Shown: positions 34,446 through 43,188, counted from the stretch's first letter. The stretch: 64,000 bases of DNA from CAZYFH01 sp964646815 (GCA_964646815.1 CAZYFH010000012.1:23332-87331); one strand, 5' to 3'. Notes: a model not told the origin generated them from the sequence alone. A program made the numbers and translations.

Positions 34446-35575
34446 TGAGAGGCGGCAACTGGTGGTGGGTCGCGTGTGCGGTGCTGGTCGTCTGTGGCGG
34501 CGTGGCGGGGCCGCACGGGCAGGACCAGGACCCCCGTGAGTGGCAGTTCGCTGATCCCGCGTACACGCTGACCTTCCCGCGGGACCACGGTGCACACCCC
34601 GCGTACCGGATCGAATGGTGGTACTACACCGGCAATCTGGAGACGGAGGACGGGAGCCGGCGGTATGGTTACCAGTTGACGTTCTTTCGGGTCGGGATCG
34701 ATGCCGAGCCAGCGAACCCATCCCGTTGGGCGGTGCGCGATCTCCACATGGCCCATCTCGCCATCACGGATGTTGCGCGCGGGAGCCATCAGGTTGCGGA
34801 ACGGCTCAATCGCGCGGGCGTCGGATGGGCGGGCGCGAGCTCGGACACGCTGCGTGTCTGGAACGAGGATTGGCGCGCGGAGCTGGACGGCGCTACCCAT
34901 CGGCTCCGGGCCGTGAGCGACGACGGCGAGATCGCGCTCGATCTACGGCTCCAGCCGGGCGGGCCACCCGTGCTCCATGGCGACGACGGGTTCAGCCGAA
35001 AGGGCGCGGCGGCGGGCAACGCTTCCCACTACTACTCGCTCACCCGCCTGCAGACCGAAGGCACCGTGAGCGTCGACGGCGAGACGATCGCGGTCGGCGG
35101 CCTGAGCTGGATGGACCACGAGTTTGGGAGCAGCTTCCTGGAGCCGTCGCAGGCGGGTTGGGACTGGTTCTCGATCCAGCTAGACGACGGCACCGACCTG
35201 ATGGTCTACACGATGCGCCGTCTCGACGGAACACCGGATCCCTACTCGAGCGGAACCGTCGTCGCGCCGGCGGCCAACCTGCGTCTCACGGCGGACGACT
35301 ACAGGCTCGTACCCGTCCGTATCTGGGCGTCATCCACAAGCGGGGCCGCCTACCCCGTCGGCTGGCGCCTCGAGGTGCCGTCGCTCGAGCTCGAGCTGGA
35401 CGTCGCCGCCGCCGTCGATGCGCAGGAGCTGCACACCGACCGATCGACCAGGGTGACTTACTGGGAAGGGGTGATCGACGTCACCGGCACGCGCGCCGGC
35501 GAGTCCGTCGTCGGGTCCGGGTATCTCGAGATGACCGGGTACGCTGGACCGCCGATGAGCGACGTCCTTCGGTAG
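34442..35575 (+). CDS. AttH/CrtC-like secreted lipocalin-fold protein
   Basis: A 377-aa protein. The start at 34442 overlaps the permease stop (ATGA); a second ATG follows at once. A signal peptide (WWWVACAVLVVCGGVAG) precedes the CrtC/AttH lipocalin domain: PRDHGAHPAYRIEWWYYTGN, YQLTFFRVGI, and later GLSWMDHEFGSSFL, DWFSIQLDDGTDLMVYTMRR and the terminal GSGYLEMTGY. In carotenoid hydratases and AttH proteins this is a double-barrel fold binding a lipid. Grouped with the ATPase and double permease it reproduces the ABC ATPase-permease-AttH arrangement, probably for lipid export or envelope remodelling. Confidence 0.87.
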   Translation: MMRGGNWWWVACAVLVVCGGVAGPHGQDQDPREWQFADPAYTLTFPRDHGAHPAYRIEWWYYTGNLETEDGSRRYGYQLTFFRVGIDAEPANPSRWAVRDLHMAHLAITDVARGSHQVAERLNRAGVGWAGASSDTLRVWNEDWRAELDGATHRLRAVSDDGEIALDLRLQPGGPPVLHGDDGFSRKGAAAGNASHYYSLTRLQTEGTVSVDGETIAVGGLSWMDHEFGSSFLEPSQAGWDWFSIQLDDGTDLMVYTMRRLDGTPDPYSSGTVVAPAANLRLTADDYRLVPVRIWASSTSGAAYPVGWRLEVPSLELELDVAAAVDAQELHTDRSTRVTYWEGVIDVTGTRAGESVVGSGYLEMTGYAGPPMSDVLR

Positions 35576-35585
35576 GGGGCTGCTG

Positions 35586-37487
35586 CTAGGCCGGCGTCTT
35601 CGGGTATCCGAGTCGGCCGAGCGCCTCGGTGATCTCGTCTAGGATGGCCGGGTCGTCGATCGTGGCGGGGGTCGTGTATTCCCGCCCTTCCGCGATCTTC
35701 TTGATGGTGCCTCGCAGGATCTTGCCAGACCGCGTTTTTGGCAGCCGGGGGACGAGCGTGGCCGCCTTGAAAGCTGCCACCGGACCGATCGATGAACGGA
35801 CCTGTGCGACCAACTCCGGCACGATCTCCTCTGGCCCGCGGGTGACCCCGGCTTTCGTGACGGCGAACCCGATGGGGACCTCGCCCTTGATCGCGTCAGC
35901 CACACCGACCACCGCGCACTCCGCAATGTCGGGATGGGACGCAAGAACTTCCTCCATGCCGCCCGTCGACAGGCGGTGGCCGGCAACGTTGATGATGTCG
36001 TCGATGCGGCTCATGATGAACAGATAGCCGTCGTCGTCCTTGAACCCGGCATCGCCCGTCACGTAGTACCCCGGATGGCGTGAGAGATACGAACTCTCGA
36101 AGCCGTCCTCGTTGTTCCACAACGTGGGCAGACAGCCGGGCGGCAGCGGCAGCTTGATGACGATGCCGCCGATCGTTCCGGCCGGCAGTTCGACGCCGTC
36201 ATCACCGAGTACGCGGACGTCGTAGCCGGGGACGGCGGTCGTCGGCGAGCCTGGCTTGACCGGCAACATGCCGAGCCCCACACAGTTGGCGGCAATGGGC
36301 CATCCCGTTTCGGTTTGCCACCAGTGGTCGATCACCGGCACATCCAGCCGGTCGCGCGCCCAGATCAGGGTGTCGGGGTCGCAGCGCTCCCCGGCGAGGA
36401 ACAGCGTCCGGAACCGCGAAAGGTCGTACTTCGCCATGAAGCGCCCGTCCGGGTCCTCCTTCTTGATCGCCCGGAAGGCGGTGGGCGCCGTGAAGAGGAC
36501 GTTGACGCCGTGCTGCTCCACCACGCGCCAGAAGGCCCCCGGGTCGGGTGTGCCCACCGGCTTCCCCTCGTAGAGGACCGTCGTCGCGCCGGCCAGCAAT
36601 GGGGCGTAGACGATGTAGGAGTGGCCGACCACCCAGCCGATGTCTGACGCGGCCCAGAACACCTCGCCGGCGCCGACGCCGTACACATGCTCCATGCTCC
36701 ACTTCAGCGCGACCGCGTGCCCGCCGTTGTCGCGCACCACGCCCTTTGGGACGCCGGTCGTGCCGGAGGTGTAGAGGATGTAGAGCGGGTCGGTGGAAGC
36801 CAGCGGCACGCAGTCGACCGGGGCGGCTTGCGCACACGTCTCCTGCCAGTCGAGATCTCGGCCGTCCACGAGCGGCGCGGCGGCCTGCGGTCGCTGCAGG
36901 ATGAGACAGCGCGCCGGCTTGTGCGCTGCGAGGGCGATCGCCTCGTCGAGCAGCGGCTTGTACGGCACGACGCGTCCTGCCTCGATGCCGCACGACGCCG
37001 ACAGGACCATGGTCGGCGTGGCATCGTCGATGCGGGCGGCCAGTTCCTTTGGGGCGAAGCCACCGAATACCACGGAGTGGATCGCGCCAACCCGGGCGCA
37101 CGCGAGCATGGCGATCACCGCCTCCGGGACCATCGGCATGTAGATGATCACGCGGTCGCCGCGCGTGACTCCCTGCGCGGCCAGCGCTCCCGCCGCCTGG
37201 GCCACCTTGTCCCGCAGCTCGGTGAACGTGTACCGGCGCACGGTATCGGTCACCGGGCTGTCATAGATGAGGGCGAGTTGCTTCCCGCGCCCGCGGTCGA
37301 TGTGGTGATCGAGGGCGTTGTAGCAGGTGTTGAACTCGCCGCCGGCGAACCAACGGTGGAACGGGGCGCGGCTGTCGTCACGCACGCGGTCCCAGCGTCG
37401 AATCCACGAAAGCGACTCGGCAGCGGCGGCCCAGAATCCCTCCGGGTCGGCAGCGGCTTGGTGATAGACCTCTGGATAGGCACTCAT
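35586..37487 (-). CDS. prpE: Propionyl-CoA synthetase-type acyl-CoA ligase
   Basis: A 633-aa cytoplasmic enzyme activating propionate (or acetate) with ATP and CoA. ATG 37487 gives the natural N-terminus (MSAYPEVYHQAAADPEGFW) with the acetyl-CoA synthetase N-terminal domain. The upstream open reading has no homology. The adenylation motif YTSGTTGVPKGVVRDNGGHA, with the GGHA extension typical of PrpE/ACSS3, is at about 240. DHWWQTETGWP and YVTGDAGFKDDDGYLFIMSR follow. The catalytic Lys is in LPKTRSGKILRGT near residue 600. It is convergent with the ABC operon and divergent from CopC. The carboxylase operon at 41-45 kb may share propionyl- or branched acyl-CoA metabolism with it. Confidence 0.92.
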   Translation of the reverse strand: MSAYPEVYHQAAADPEGFWAAAAESLSWIRRWDRVRDDSRAPFHRWFAGGEFNTCYNALDHHIDRGRGKQLALIYDSPVTDTVRRYTFTELRDKVAQAAGALAAQGVTRGDRVIIYMPMVPEAVIAMLACARVGAIHSVVFGGFAPKELAARIDDATPTMVLSASCGIEAGRVVPYKPLLDEAIALAAHKPARCLILQRPQAAAPLVDGRDLDWQETCAQAAPVDCVPLASTDPLYILYTSGTTGVPKGVVRDNGGHAVALKWSMEHVYGVGAGEVFWAASDIGWVVGHSYIVYAPLLAGATTVLYEGKPVGTPDPGAFWRVVEQHGVNVLFTAPTAFRAIKKEDPDGRFMAKYDLSRFRTLFLAGERCDPDTLIWARDRLDVPVIDHWWQTETGWPIAANCVGLGMLPVKPGSPTTAVPGYDVRVLGDDGVELPAGTIGGIVIKLPLPPGCLPTLWNNEDGFESSYLSRHPGYYVTGDAGFKDDDGYLFIMSRIDDIINVAGHRLSTGGMEEVLASHPDIAECAVVGVADAIKGEVPIGFAVTKAGVTRGPEEIVPELVAQVRSSIGPVAAFKAATLVPRLPKTRSGKILRGTIKKIAEGREYTTPATIDDPAILDEITEALGRLGYPKTPA

Positions 37488-37601
37488 GAGTGGACATCCT
37501 ACCGCAGAGGACCGACCTGTCCCTCCCGAATCACCGCCAGACACGGCCCCGTCGTATACAATCAGCATACGGTCTGATTTAACCCTCGTGGGAGGCACAT
37601 C

Positions 37602-37970
37602 ATGAGACTCGGGACCCGAGCGATGGGATGGTGCGCAGTGCTGGTGGTTCTCAGCGTGGCGACCGCCATCGCGCATCTCCGCGTGGACAAGACGACGCCG
37701 GAGGCTAACGCAGTATTGGCCGACGCGCCGCAGCACATCCAGGTGTGGTTCACACAGAGTCCAGATCCGGCGATCAGCCTGCTCACGCTTGAGGGTCCCG
37801 ATGGGGCGATCGAACTGGGCGACACGATGATTCACGAGGACAAGTCGCTGATGGCCATGTTGCCATCGGCGCTGGATCACGGCTCGTACACCGTGAAGTG
37901 GCGGACCGCTGGGAACGACGGTCACGCGCTGCGCGGTGATTTTGCCTTCACCGTTCGGGCCGCCGATTAG
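37602..37970 (+). CDS. CopC-domain periplasmic copper-binding protein
   Basis: A 122-aa protein. ATG 37602 follows GGGAGG. The signal peptide ends ATAIAH, leaving the mature His at the N-terminus, as in CopC proteins that bind Cu(II) through it. The fold landmarks are TTPEANAVLADAPQHIQVWFT and, near the end, the second His of WRTAGNDGHALRGDFAFTV. The Met-rich Cu(I) site of plasmid CopC is missing. It is the partner of the CopD-domain gene that begins 80 bp later. A TACAAT at 37557-37562 could be a -10 element. Confidence 0.88.
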   Translation: MRLGTRAMGWCAVLVVLSVATAIAHLRVDKTTPEANAVLADAPQHIQVWFTQSPDPAISLLTLEGPDGAIELGDTMIHEDKSLMAMLPSALDHGSYTVKWRTAGNDGHALRGDFAFTVRAAD

Positions 37971-38050
37971 TCCCTCGTCAGTCACGCGCGGGGGCGGCGA
38001 CAGACATCCGAACGGGTCGGCTACGCCGCAACCTGCGGTGCACCCTCCGT

Positions 38051-38980
38051 ATGAGCCCCGCGTCGCTCGCCGTCGCTTACCTGGCCGTCGCGAATTGGGT
38101 GACCTATCTCGGGCTCTTCGGGCTCACCGGTGCGACGACGGCCCGCGCCGTCATGAGTTCCCTCCGCCCCACCGCGCGGACCCTCCCGACGGGTGTGTGG
38201 CCGCAGCTCGAACGCCGGCTGTACAGAGTGGGTGTCCTCTCGACGGTCATGCTGGTAGCCGCCGCCGTCGCGCGTCTCTACGCGCAGACCTACTCTGTCT
38301 TCGGCCTGGACGAGCCAGTGACCATCGAGTTGGTGCGGATCATTGCCCTGGAGAGTCGGTGGGGCACATTCTGGCTTCCGCAAGTCGTCGTGGCGGCCGG
38401 GGCGGCGGTGACGATCGGGTGGGCTGCGATCCGACCTCGTCCTGGCTGGCGGGCCACTGCGGTCATGGTTGTGCTGCTCTGGGTTACGTTGCCGTTGACC
38501 GGGCACGCGGTGACACTCGGCACGTACCTGCCGTGGCTCCTCCAGATTGGCCACGGGCTGGCCGCCGCGGCCTGGCTCGGTACGCTGGCGGTCGTGCTGG
38601 CGGTCGCGGCCGTCGCGACGACGGAGCCCGGCGCCGACGCATGGGTCTCTGCCGTCATCGACCGCTTTTCGCGGCTCGCCGTCTGGGCCGTGTCCATCGT
38701 GTTGGTGACCGGCGGCGCCACGGCGTGGTTGTATATCAATTCGCTCAGCCAGCTCCGGACGACCTCCTGGGGCCTGACGCTGCTCGCGAAGTTCGTTCTG
38801 GTCGCGGCCACCGGCGCTGTTGGGGCGTACAATTGGCGGCGGGTCCGGCCGCAGCTCGGGAATGCTGCCGGCACACGCACCTTGGTCCGCTCCGCTCGAC
38901 TGGAGCTCGCGCTCGGTGTCGTGCTTCTGGCGATAACCGCCGTCCTCGTGCATCTGGCGATGCCCTACGAATTGGAGTAA
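38051..38980 (+). CDS. CopD-domain membrane protein
   Basis: A 309-aa protein with eight hydrophobic segments and His residues at membrane edges (TGHAVTLGTYLPW, LLQIGHGLAAAAWLG). The WLGTLAVVLAVAA run and the GGATAWLYINSLSQL segment match CopD-family copper permeases. In CopCD systems the pair moves copper inward, for example for cuproenzyme assembly. The gene ends 9 bp before the DSD1-like gene. No cuproenzyme gene is seen nearby. Confidence 0.85.
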   Translation: MSPASLAVAYLAVANWVTYLGLFGLTGATTARAVMSSLRPTARTLPTGVWPQLERRLYRVGVLSTVMLVAAAVARLYAQTYSVFGLDEPVTIELVRIIALESRWGTFWLPQVVVAAGAAVTIGWAAIRPRPGWRATAVMVVLLWVTLPLTGHAVTLGTYLPWLLQIGHGLAAAAWLGTLAVVLAVAAVATTEPGADAWVSAVIDRFSRLAVWAVSIVLVTGGATAWLYINSLSQLRTTSWGLTLLAKFVLVAATGAVGAYNWRRVRPQLGNAAGTRTLVRSARLELALGVVLLAITAVLVHLAMPYELE

Positions 38981-38989
38981 AAGACCTCC

Positions 38990-40228
38990 ATGACCACACC
39001 ATTCTCCCGTCGGCGTTTCCTGCAGACGGCTGGGGCGAGCGCCGCAGTCTGGGTGCCTGCGTCCGTCAACGGTTACACCACGTCTGAGGTGGCCGCCATG
39101 GCGACCGGCGAGCGCCTCGAGGTCGGGCTGTCGATGTGGGAGCTCGACACGCCCGCGCTCGTGGTCGATCTGGACGCCCTTGAGGGCAACCTTGTCACGA
39201 TGCAGGAGACCGTACGCGCCAACGGCATTGCGAGCCGCCCGCATGCCAAGACGCACAAGTGTCCCGCCATCGCACGGTTGCAGCTCGAGGGCGGAGCGGT
39301 CGGGATCTGCGTGGCAAAGATCAGCGAGGCCGAGGCACTGTTCGAGCATGGCATCGCCGAGCTGTTGATGACGACCAGCAACGTCACGCCCTTCAAGATC
39401 CAGCGGGCGATGATGCTCCGCAAGTGGTGCGACGGGTTCATCCAGGCGACCGATACGGCCGAGAACGCACGGCAGCTGTCCGACGCGGCACAGGCGGCTG
39501 ACATCGTGGCCGATGTGGTCGTCGACGTCGACCCGGGCGGGCACCGGACAGGAATCACGCCCGGGCGACCCGCGCTGATGCTCGCGCAGCTCGTTGATCG
39601 GCTGCCGCATCTCCGGCTGCGCGGCATGCTCTGTTACGACGGCGGATCGCAACACGTCAAGGGGTTCGACGCGCGGCGGGCCCAGACGCTCGAGCGCCTG
39701 GCACCCGCCGCGGAGACGTTCGAGCTATTCCGCCGGTCGGGGCTGAACACCGATGTCTTCAGTGGCGGAGGCACGGGCACCTACAACATCGACCACGCTA
39801 CCCCAGGCCTCACCGACGTCCAGGTTGGCAGTTACGTCTTCATGGATGCGCAATATTTGGCCATCGGAGGCGCCCAGGACGCCGAGCGATTCTCTGACTT
39901 TCAGCCGGCGCTGACGATTCTCACGACCGTCCTCAACGCGCAGTACGCGGGACGGGCCACCACGGACGCGGGTGCCAAGGCCTGCACGATCAATCGCCCG
40001 TGGGCGATCGTCAAAGGCGAGTCGGGGATGAGCTACACGTCGGGCTCCGATGAGTTTGGGTCGATCCGCTACGACAACCCGAGCCGAACCTACGCGGTCG
40101 GCGACAAACTCGAGCTGATCGTGTCGCACTGCGATCCGGTCGTGAACCTCTACGACCAGATGTACGCCGTGCGCAACGGGCAGGTCGAGGCGGTCTGGAG
40201 CATCGCCGCACGCGGCAGGTCGACCTAG
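38990..40228 (+). CDS. Tat-exported DSD1-family PLP enzyme (D-threonine aldolase/D-serine dehydratase-like)
   Basis: A 412-aa protein with a twin-arginine signal (SRRRFLQTAGASAAV), so it folds with its cofactor before export. The alanine-racemase-like barrel holds the PLP Lys in SRPHAKTHKCP. The C-terminal beta domain carries the metal ligands His and Cys in VSHCDPVVNLYD. Together these define the fold-type III DSD1/D-threonine aldolase family that uses PLP and a divalent metal. GSYVFMDAQYLAIGG is also family-typical. It follows CopD by 9 bp. The substrate is a D-3-hydroxyamino acid by family; the natural one is unknown. An exported member is somewhat unusual. Confidence 0.87.
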   Translation: MTTPFSRRRFLQTAGASAAVWVPASVNGYTTSEVAAMATGERLEVGLSMWELDTPALVVDLDALEGNLVTMQETVRANGIASRPHAKTHKCPAIARLQLEGGAVGICVAKISEAEALFEHGIAELLMTTSNVTPFKIQRAMMLRKWCDGFIQATDTAENARQLSDAAQAADIVADVVVDVDPGGHRTGITPGRPALMLAQLVDRLPHLRLRGMLCYDGGSQHVKGFDARRAQTLERLAPAAETFELFRRSGLNTDVFSGGGTGTYNIDHATPGLTDVQVGSYVFMDAQYLAIGGAQDAERFSDFQPALTILTTVLNAQYAGRATTDAGAKACTINRPWAIVKGESGMSYTSGSDEFGSIRYDNPSRTYAVGDKLELIVSHCDPVVNLYDQMYAVRNGQVEAVWSIAARGRST

Positions 40229-40417
40229 CCACTAGTTGGACGGGTCTTCGCCCGGAAGCGCCGGCGTTCCGTGGGGACCCCCACCAGCCCATGGGGTGCG
40301 TCCGCGTCGAATACAGCGGCGCGCATCCCATCGGCTGGCAGCCTCACTCCGCGCGCGCGAGGCGCGCCGTGCGCGCCCTGGCCGTTTGCGCGTCAGTGGG
40401 ACTGCGATCGGGTCGGG

Positions 40418-40423
40418 TATAAT
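40418..40423 (+). promoter_or_regulatory. Perfect -10 box ahead of the ferredoxin gene
   Basis: TATAAT at 40418-40423. Its position argues that the ATG inside it (40422) is not the start codon and favours ATG 40449. A -35 element is not obvious; an activator may be needed. Confidence 0.45.
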
Positions 40424-40448
40424 GGCAGCGCCTATGTGGACGAAGCTG

Positions 40449-40802
40449 ATGAATAAGCCTCGCAAGAGGGCGCCAAAGCGAATCGCAGTCATCGACCCTG
40501 AGCGCTGCTTCGGCGCGGTCGCGTGCTCAATCTGTCAGGCGGCCTGTCCGGTCGAGGACTGCATCATCGAGGAACCGGATAGCTACGGCCGGATGGTATG
40601 CGCGGTCGTCATCGACAAGTGCATCGGCTGCGGCCTCTGCGTCACGCTAGGCAACACGACCGCCCCTCAGCCGCGCGACTTCGGCTGCCCGCCCGACTAC
40701 GACGCCATCGACATGCACGACTTCAGTGACGTGGTTGAGGCGCTCGAGGTGGAGTCCAGCGACTCCGACGCACCCGAACCGGACGCCGCGGCAACGACCT
40801 AG
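40449..40802 (+). CDS. Ferredoxin-like protein with two atypically spaced 4Fe-4S motifs
   Basis: About 117 aa. ATG 40449 is chosen because a perfect TATAAT lies at 40418-40423; ATGs at 40434 and 40422 are alternatives. The first cluster is CFGAVACSICQAACP (CX5CX2CX3CP) and the second begins CIGCGLC and closes only 13 residues later with GCP (CX2CX2CX13CP). Both depart from the normal CX2CX2CX3CP. The C-terminus is very acidic and Ser/Asp-rich (VEALEVESSDSDAPEPDAA), as in small electron carriers. It lies next to the carboxylase operon, tail-to-tail. The redox partner is unknown. Confidence 0.75.
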   Translation: MNKPRKRAPKRIAVIDPERCFGAVACSICQAACPVEDCIIEEPDSYGRMVCAVVIDKCIGCGLCVTLGNTTAPQPRDFGCPPDYDAIDMHDFSDVVEALEVESSDSDAPEPDAAATT

Positions 40803-40818
40803 CGCTAATCCCGACTCG

Positions 40819-41307
40819 TCAGGCGAGGGTCACCAGCGGTCGTCCCGGCTGAACCAGCTCACCGTCGCGACACGAAACACTCGTCACGCGCGCGTCGTGT
40901 GGCGCGCGCACCGCGAGCTCCATTTTCATCGCCTCGAGTCGCACCAGCGTGTCGCCTTTGCTGACCGTGTCGCCCGTCTGTACCAGCACTTTGGTGACCG
41001 TCGCGGGCATCGGTGCGGAGAGCGGATCGTCATCGGGGACGCGCGGCCCGACGGGTCTGGCAACGGCCGACCGCTCGACTTCCAGCGCGCGACCGGCGAC
41101 CATCGCCAAGCACCCGCGCGCACCATCCATGACCAGGTGGACGAGGTGCCGCGAGCCGTCGGCAGTGACCAGGAACGTGGACGCATCGATGACGGTGATC
41201 TCGACCGCGACGGGCCGGCCATCGACCTCGACGGCGTCATCGGAGACGACGCGCGCCAGAGAGCTCGACGATCCAGCGTGCACGAGGAGGTCGATGGGGG
41301 TCGGCAT
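40819..41307 (-). CDS. Biotin carboxyl carrier domain protein of acyl-CoA carboxylase
   Basis: A 162-aa protein starting at ATG 41307. The C-terminal 70 residues are a biotinyl domain with the target Lys in RLEAMKMELAVRAP, after SAPMPATVTKVLVQTGDTV. The first 90 residues (RPVAVEITVIDASTFLVT and following) look like the BT linker domain found between the biotin carboxylase and carrier parts of 3-methylcrotonyl- or propionyl-CoA carboxylase alpha chains. Those alpha chains are normally one protein; here the carrier half is a separate gene, 350 bp from the biotin carboxylase gene and separated from it by an inverted-repeat element. Confidence 0.85.
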   Translation of the reverse strand: MPTPIDLLVHAGSSSSLARVVSDDAVEVDGRPVAVEITVIDASTFLVTADGSRHLVHLVMDGARGCLAMVAGRALEVERSAVARPVGPRVPDDDPLSAPMPATVTKVLVQTGDTVSKGDTLVRLEAMKMELAVRAPHDARVTSVSCRDGELVQPGRPLVTLA

Positions 41308-41309
41308 CG

Positions 41310-41473
41310 CTAGTAGCGCGTGGTGAAGTCCCACTGCATTCGACCGCCGATGCATTCTGCCTCGCGGCGTTGCTCGTCGGTCAAGTGCTCAGTGTAATGT
41401 CTCTTTTGTCGCCTTGCGGGGCAGGCGCCTCGACGGCTTCGGTGTCACGCGGCACGTTCACCGCGGGATGCTT
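41310..41473 (-). repeat. Dispersed short repeat or gene remnant before the carrier gene
   Basis: On the minus strand the segment 41385-41310 reads as an open protein tail (LTDEQRREAECIGGRMQW, then DFTTRY and TAG) ending 2 bp before the carrier start. Further upstream a different frame looks coding (DTEAVEAPAPQGDKRD). The 76-nt core matches 8983-9059 on the plus strand at roughly four-fifths identity, with weaker similarity further out. It is either the remnant of a small gene frameshifted here, or part of a mobile repeat. Confidence 0.45.
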
Positions 41474-41645
41474 GTCGCCTGTCTCTGGTGGATGAATAGC
41501 GCTCACCGGGTGGGGCATCCCGCGCTGGCCGGCGCTGGATCATGCGTCAGCGCGGTTACAGACAGTGTATCTGCTTCCTCGTCGCGCCTTATCAGCCGGG
41601 CGCCGCGCGCCGGTGGCCACTACCGATTCACCCGACACAGGTCAC
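41474..41645. mobile_element. Miniature inverted-repeat element, copy 3 (about 172 bp), inside the carboxylase operon
   Basis: The inverted tips GTCGCCTGTCTCTGGTGGAT (left) and, reverse-complemented, GTGACCTGTGTCGGGTGAAT (right) match at 15 of 20 positions. Pairing between arms continues inward to CACCGG. The unit is collinear with 28569-28741. It separates the biotin carboxylase gene (stop at 41659) from the carrier gene (start at 41307). Confidence 0.7.
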
Positions 41646-41658
41646 TCGTGCACTAGGG

Positions 41659-43188
41659 TTAGAGGCGCCAGTCGTTCAGGCGGCCCCACGGATCGGTCGC
41701 TCGGGGGTATCCGCCGGCACCCGTGGCGCGCGCCGGCTGGCCGTTCCGGAGGGCACGCCCAGCGGCAGCAGCCACTGCGGCGACGACGGCGTCGCCCGTC
41801 CGAGCGTCTTGCAGCGCATCACGCTCGTCGTCCACGAACCCGATGTCGATCGCGCCGCGCTCGAATCTCGGATGCGCGAGCACGCGACCCAGAAACGATA
41901 AATTGCTCCGTACGCCGAGCACGACGTAGCGACGCAGCGCCGCCATCGCACGTTGACGGGCGACTTCGCGCGTCTCCCCGTAGACGGCGAGCTTCGCGAG
42001 CAGCGGATCGTAGTGAACCGGGATGGCGCTTCCCGTGCTGACGCCGGCGTCGACGCGCACGCCTGGTCCGGTTGGTTCACGGTAGAGCGCCAGGTGGCCG
42101 GCGTCCGGGCTGAAGTCGCGCGCAGGGTCTTCCGCGTACAGCCGGCATTCGATCGCGTGCCCGCGCGCAGTGATGCCACCCTGGGTCCACGGGACGCCGG
42201 CGCCACTCGCGATCTCGAGCTGGGCTCGGACGAGGTCGACGCCTGTGACGAGTTCCGTGATGGGATGCTCGACCTGTAGGCGGGTATTCATCTCAAGGAA
42301 ATAGAACCGTGCATCGTCTCCGCTTCCCTCGAGCAGGAACTCGACCGTGCCGACGTTGTCATACTCCGCCGCCCGTGCCACACTGATCGCTGCCGCCGTC
42401 AGCTGGTTGCGGGTCGACGCCGTTAGTGCGATGGAGGGTGTTTCTTCGACCACCTTCTGGTGGCGCCGCTGCACGGAACAGTCGCGCTCCCCGAGGTGGA
42501 CGAGCCGTCCATGCCGATCGCCGGCGATCTGGACCTCGATGTGTCGAGGTCGTTCTAGTAGCCGCTCGACGTAGAGCGTGCCGTCGCCAAATGCCGCGTT
42601 CGCCTCGCGACGGGCCGCCTCGGATGCGGTGGCCACCTCTTGCTCGTGGCGCACAATCCGCATCCCCTTACCGCCACCGCCCGCTGATGGCTTCAGTACC
42701 GCCGGATACCCGATCGCCCGGACGATAGCCTCGATGCCGGTGAGCGTCTGGTCTGCCGGTTCGCCGCCGGGCACGACAGGGACGCCAGCTGTCGTGGCAG
42801 TTCGCCGAGCCTCGATCTTGGAGCCAAACCGGGCAATGACCGCGGGCGACGGACCGACGAACGTCAGGCCCGCATCGACACAGGCCGCGGCGAACGCTGC
42901 GTTCTCAGCGAGGAAGCCGTAGCCGGGATGAATGGCGTCCGCCCTGCTCGAGCGGGCTGCGTCGATGAGCCGTGTCATCGACAGGTAGCTCTCCGCGGCC
43001 GGCGCCGGTCCGATCGCGAGCGCACGCGAGGCCTCCGCGACGTGGCGGGCGTTGCGATCCGCGTCGGAGTAGACCGCGACGGTCTCGACGCCGAGTAGCT
43101 CGCAGGTGCGAATGATGCGGACGGCGATCTCGCCACGGTCAGCAATCAGCAGACGCTTGATCGAAGGTCCCTCCGACTGTGGTTCCAC
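41659..43188 (-). CDS. Biotin carboxylase subunit of methylcrotonyl/propionyl-CoA-type carboxylase
   Basis: A 509-aa ATP-grasp enzyme that carboxylates biotin with ATP and bicarbonate. GTG 43188 is the only plausible start; the fold begins KRLLIADRGEIAVRIIRTC. Landmarks are ADAIHPGYGFLAENA, the ATP loop KPSAGGGGKGMRIV, and the active-site strand FYFLEMNTRLQVEHPITE. The C-terminal biotin carboxylase domain is complete. The protein ends DPWGRLNDWRL, which resembles the linker (PWxxxDGWRLN) that in fused alpha chains leads into the BT and carrier domains. The stop is 14 bp from an inverted-repeat element, suggesting the chain was split there. Confidence 0.92.
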   Translation of the reverse strand: MEPQSEGPSIKRLLIADRGEIAVRIIRTCELLGVETVAVYSDADRNARHVAEASRALAIGPAPAAESYLSMTRLIDAARSSRADAIHPGYGFLAENAAFAAACVDAGLTFVGPSPAVIARFGSKIEARRTATTAGVPVVPGGEPADQTLTGIEAIVRAIGYPAVLKPSAGGGGKGMRIVRHEQEVATASEAARREANAAFGDGTLYVERLLERPRHIEVQIAGDRHGRLVHLGERDCSVQRRHQKVVEETPSIALTASTRNQLTAAAISVARAAEYDNVGTVEFLLEGSGDDARFYFLEMNTRLQVEHPITELVTGVDLVRAQLEIASGAGVPWTQGGITARGHAIECRLYAEDPARDFSPDAGHLALYREPTGPGVRVDAGVSTGSAIPVHYDPLLAKLAVYGETREVARQRAMAALRRYVVLGVRSNLSFLGRVLAHPRFERGAIDIGFVDDERDALQDARTGDAVVAAVAAAAGRALRNGQPARATGAGGYPRATDPWGRLNDWRL

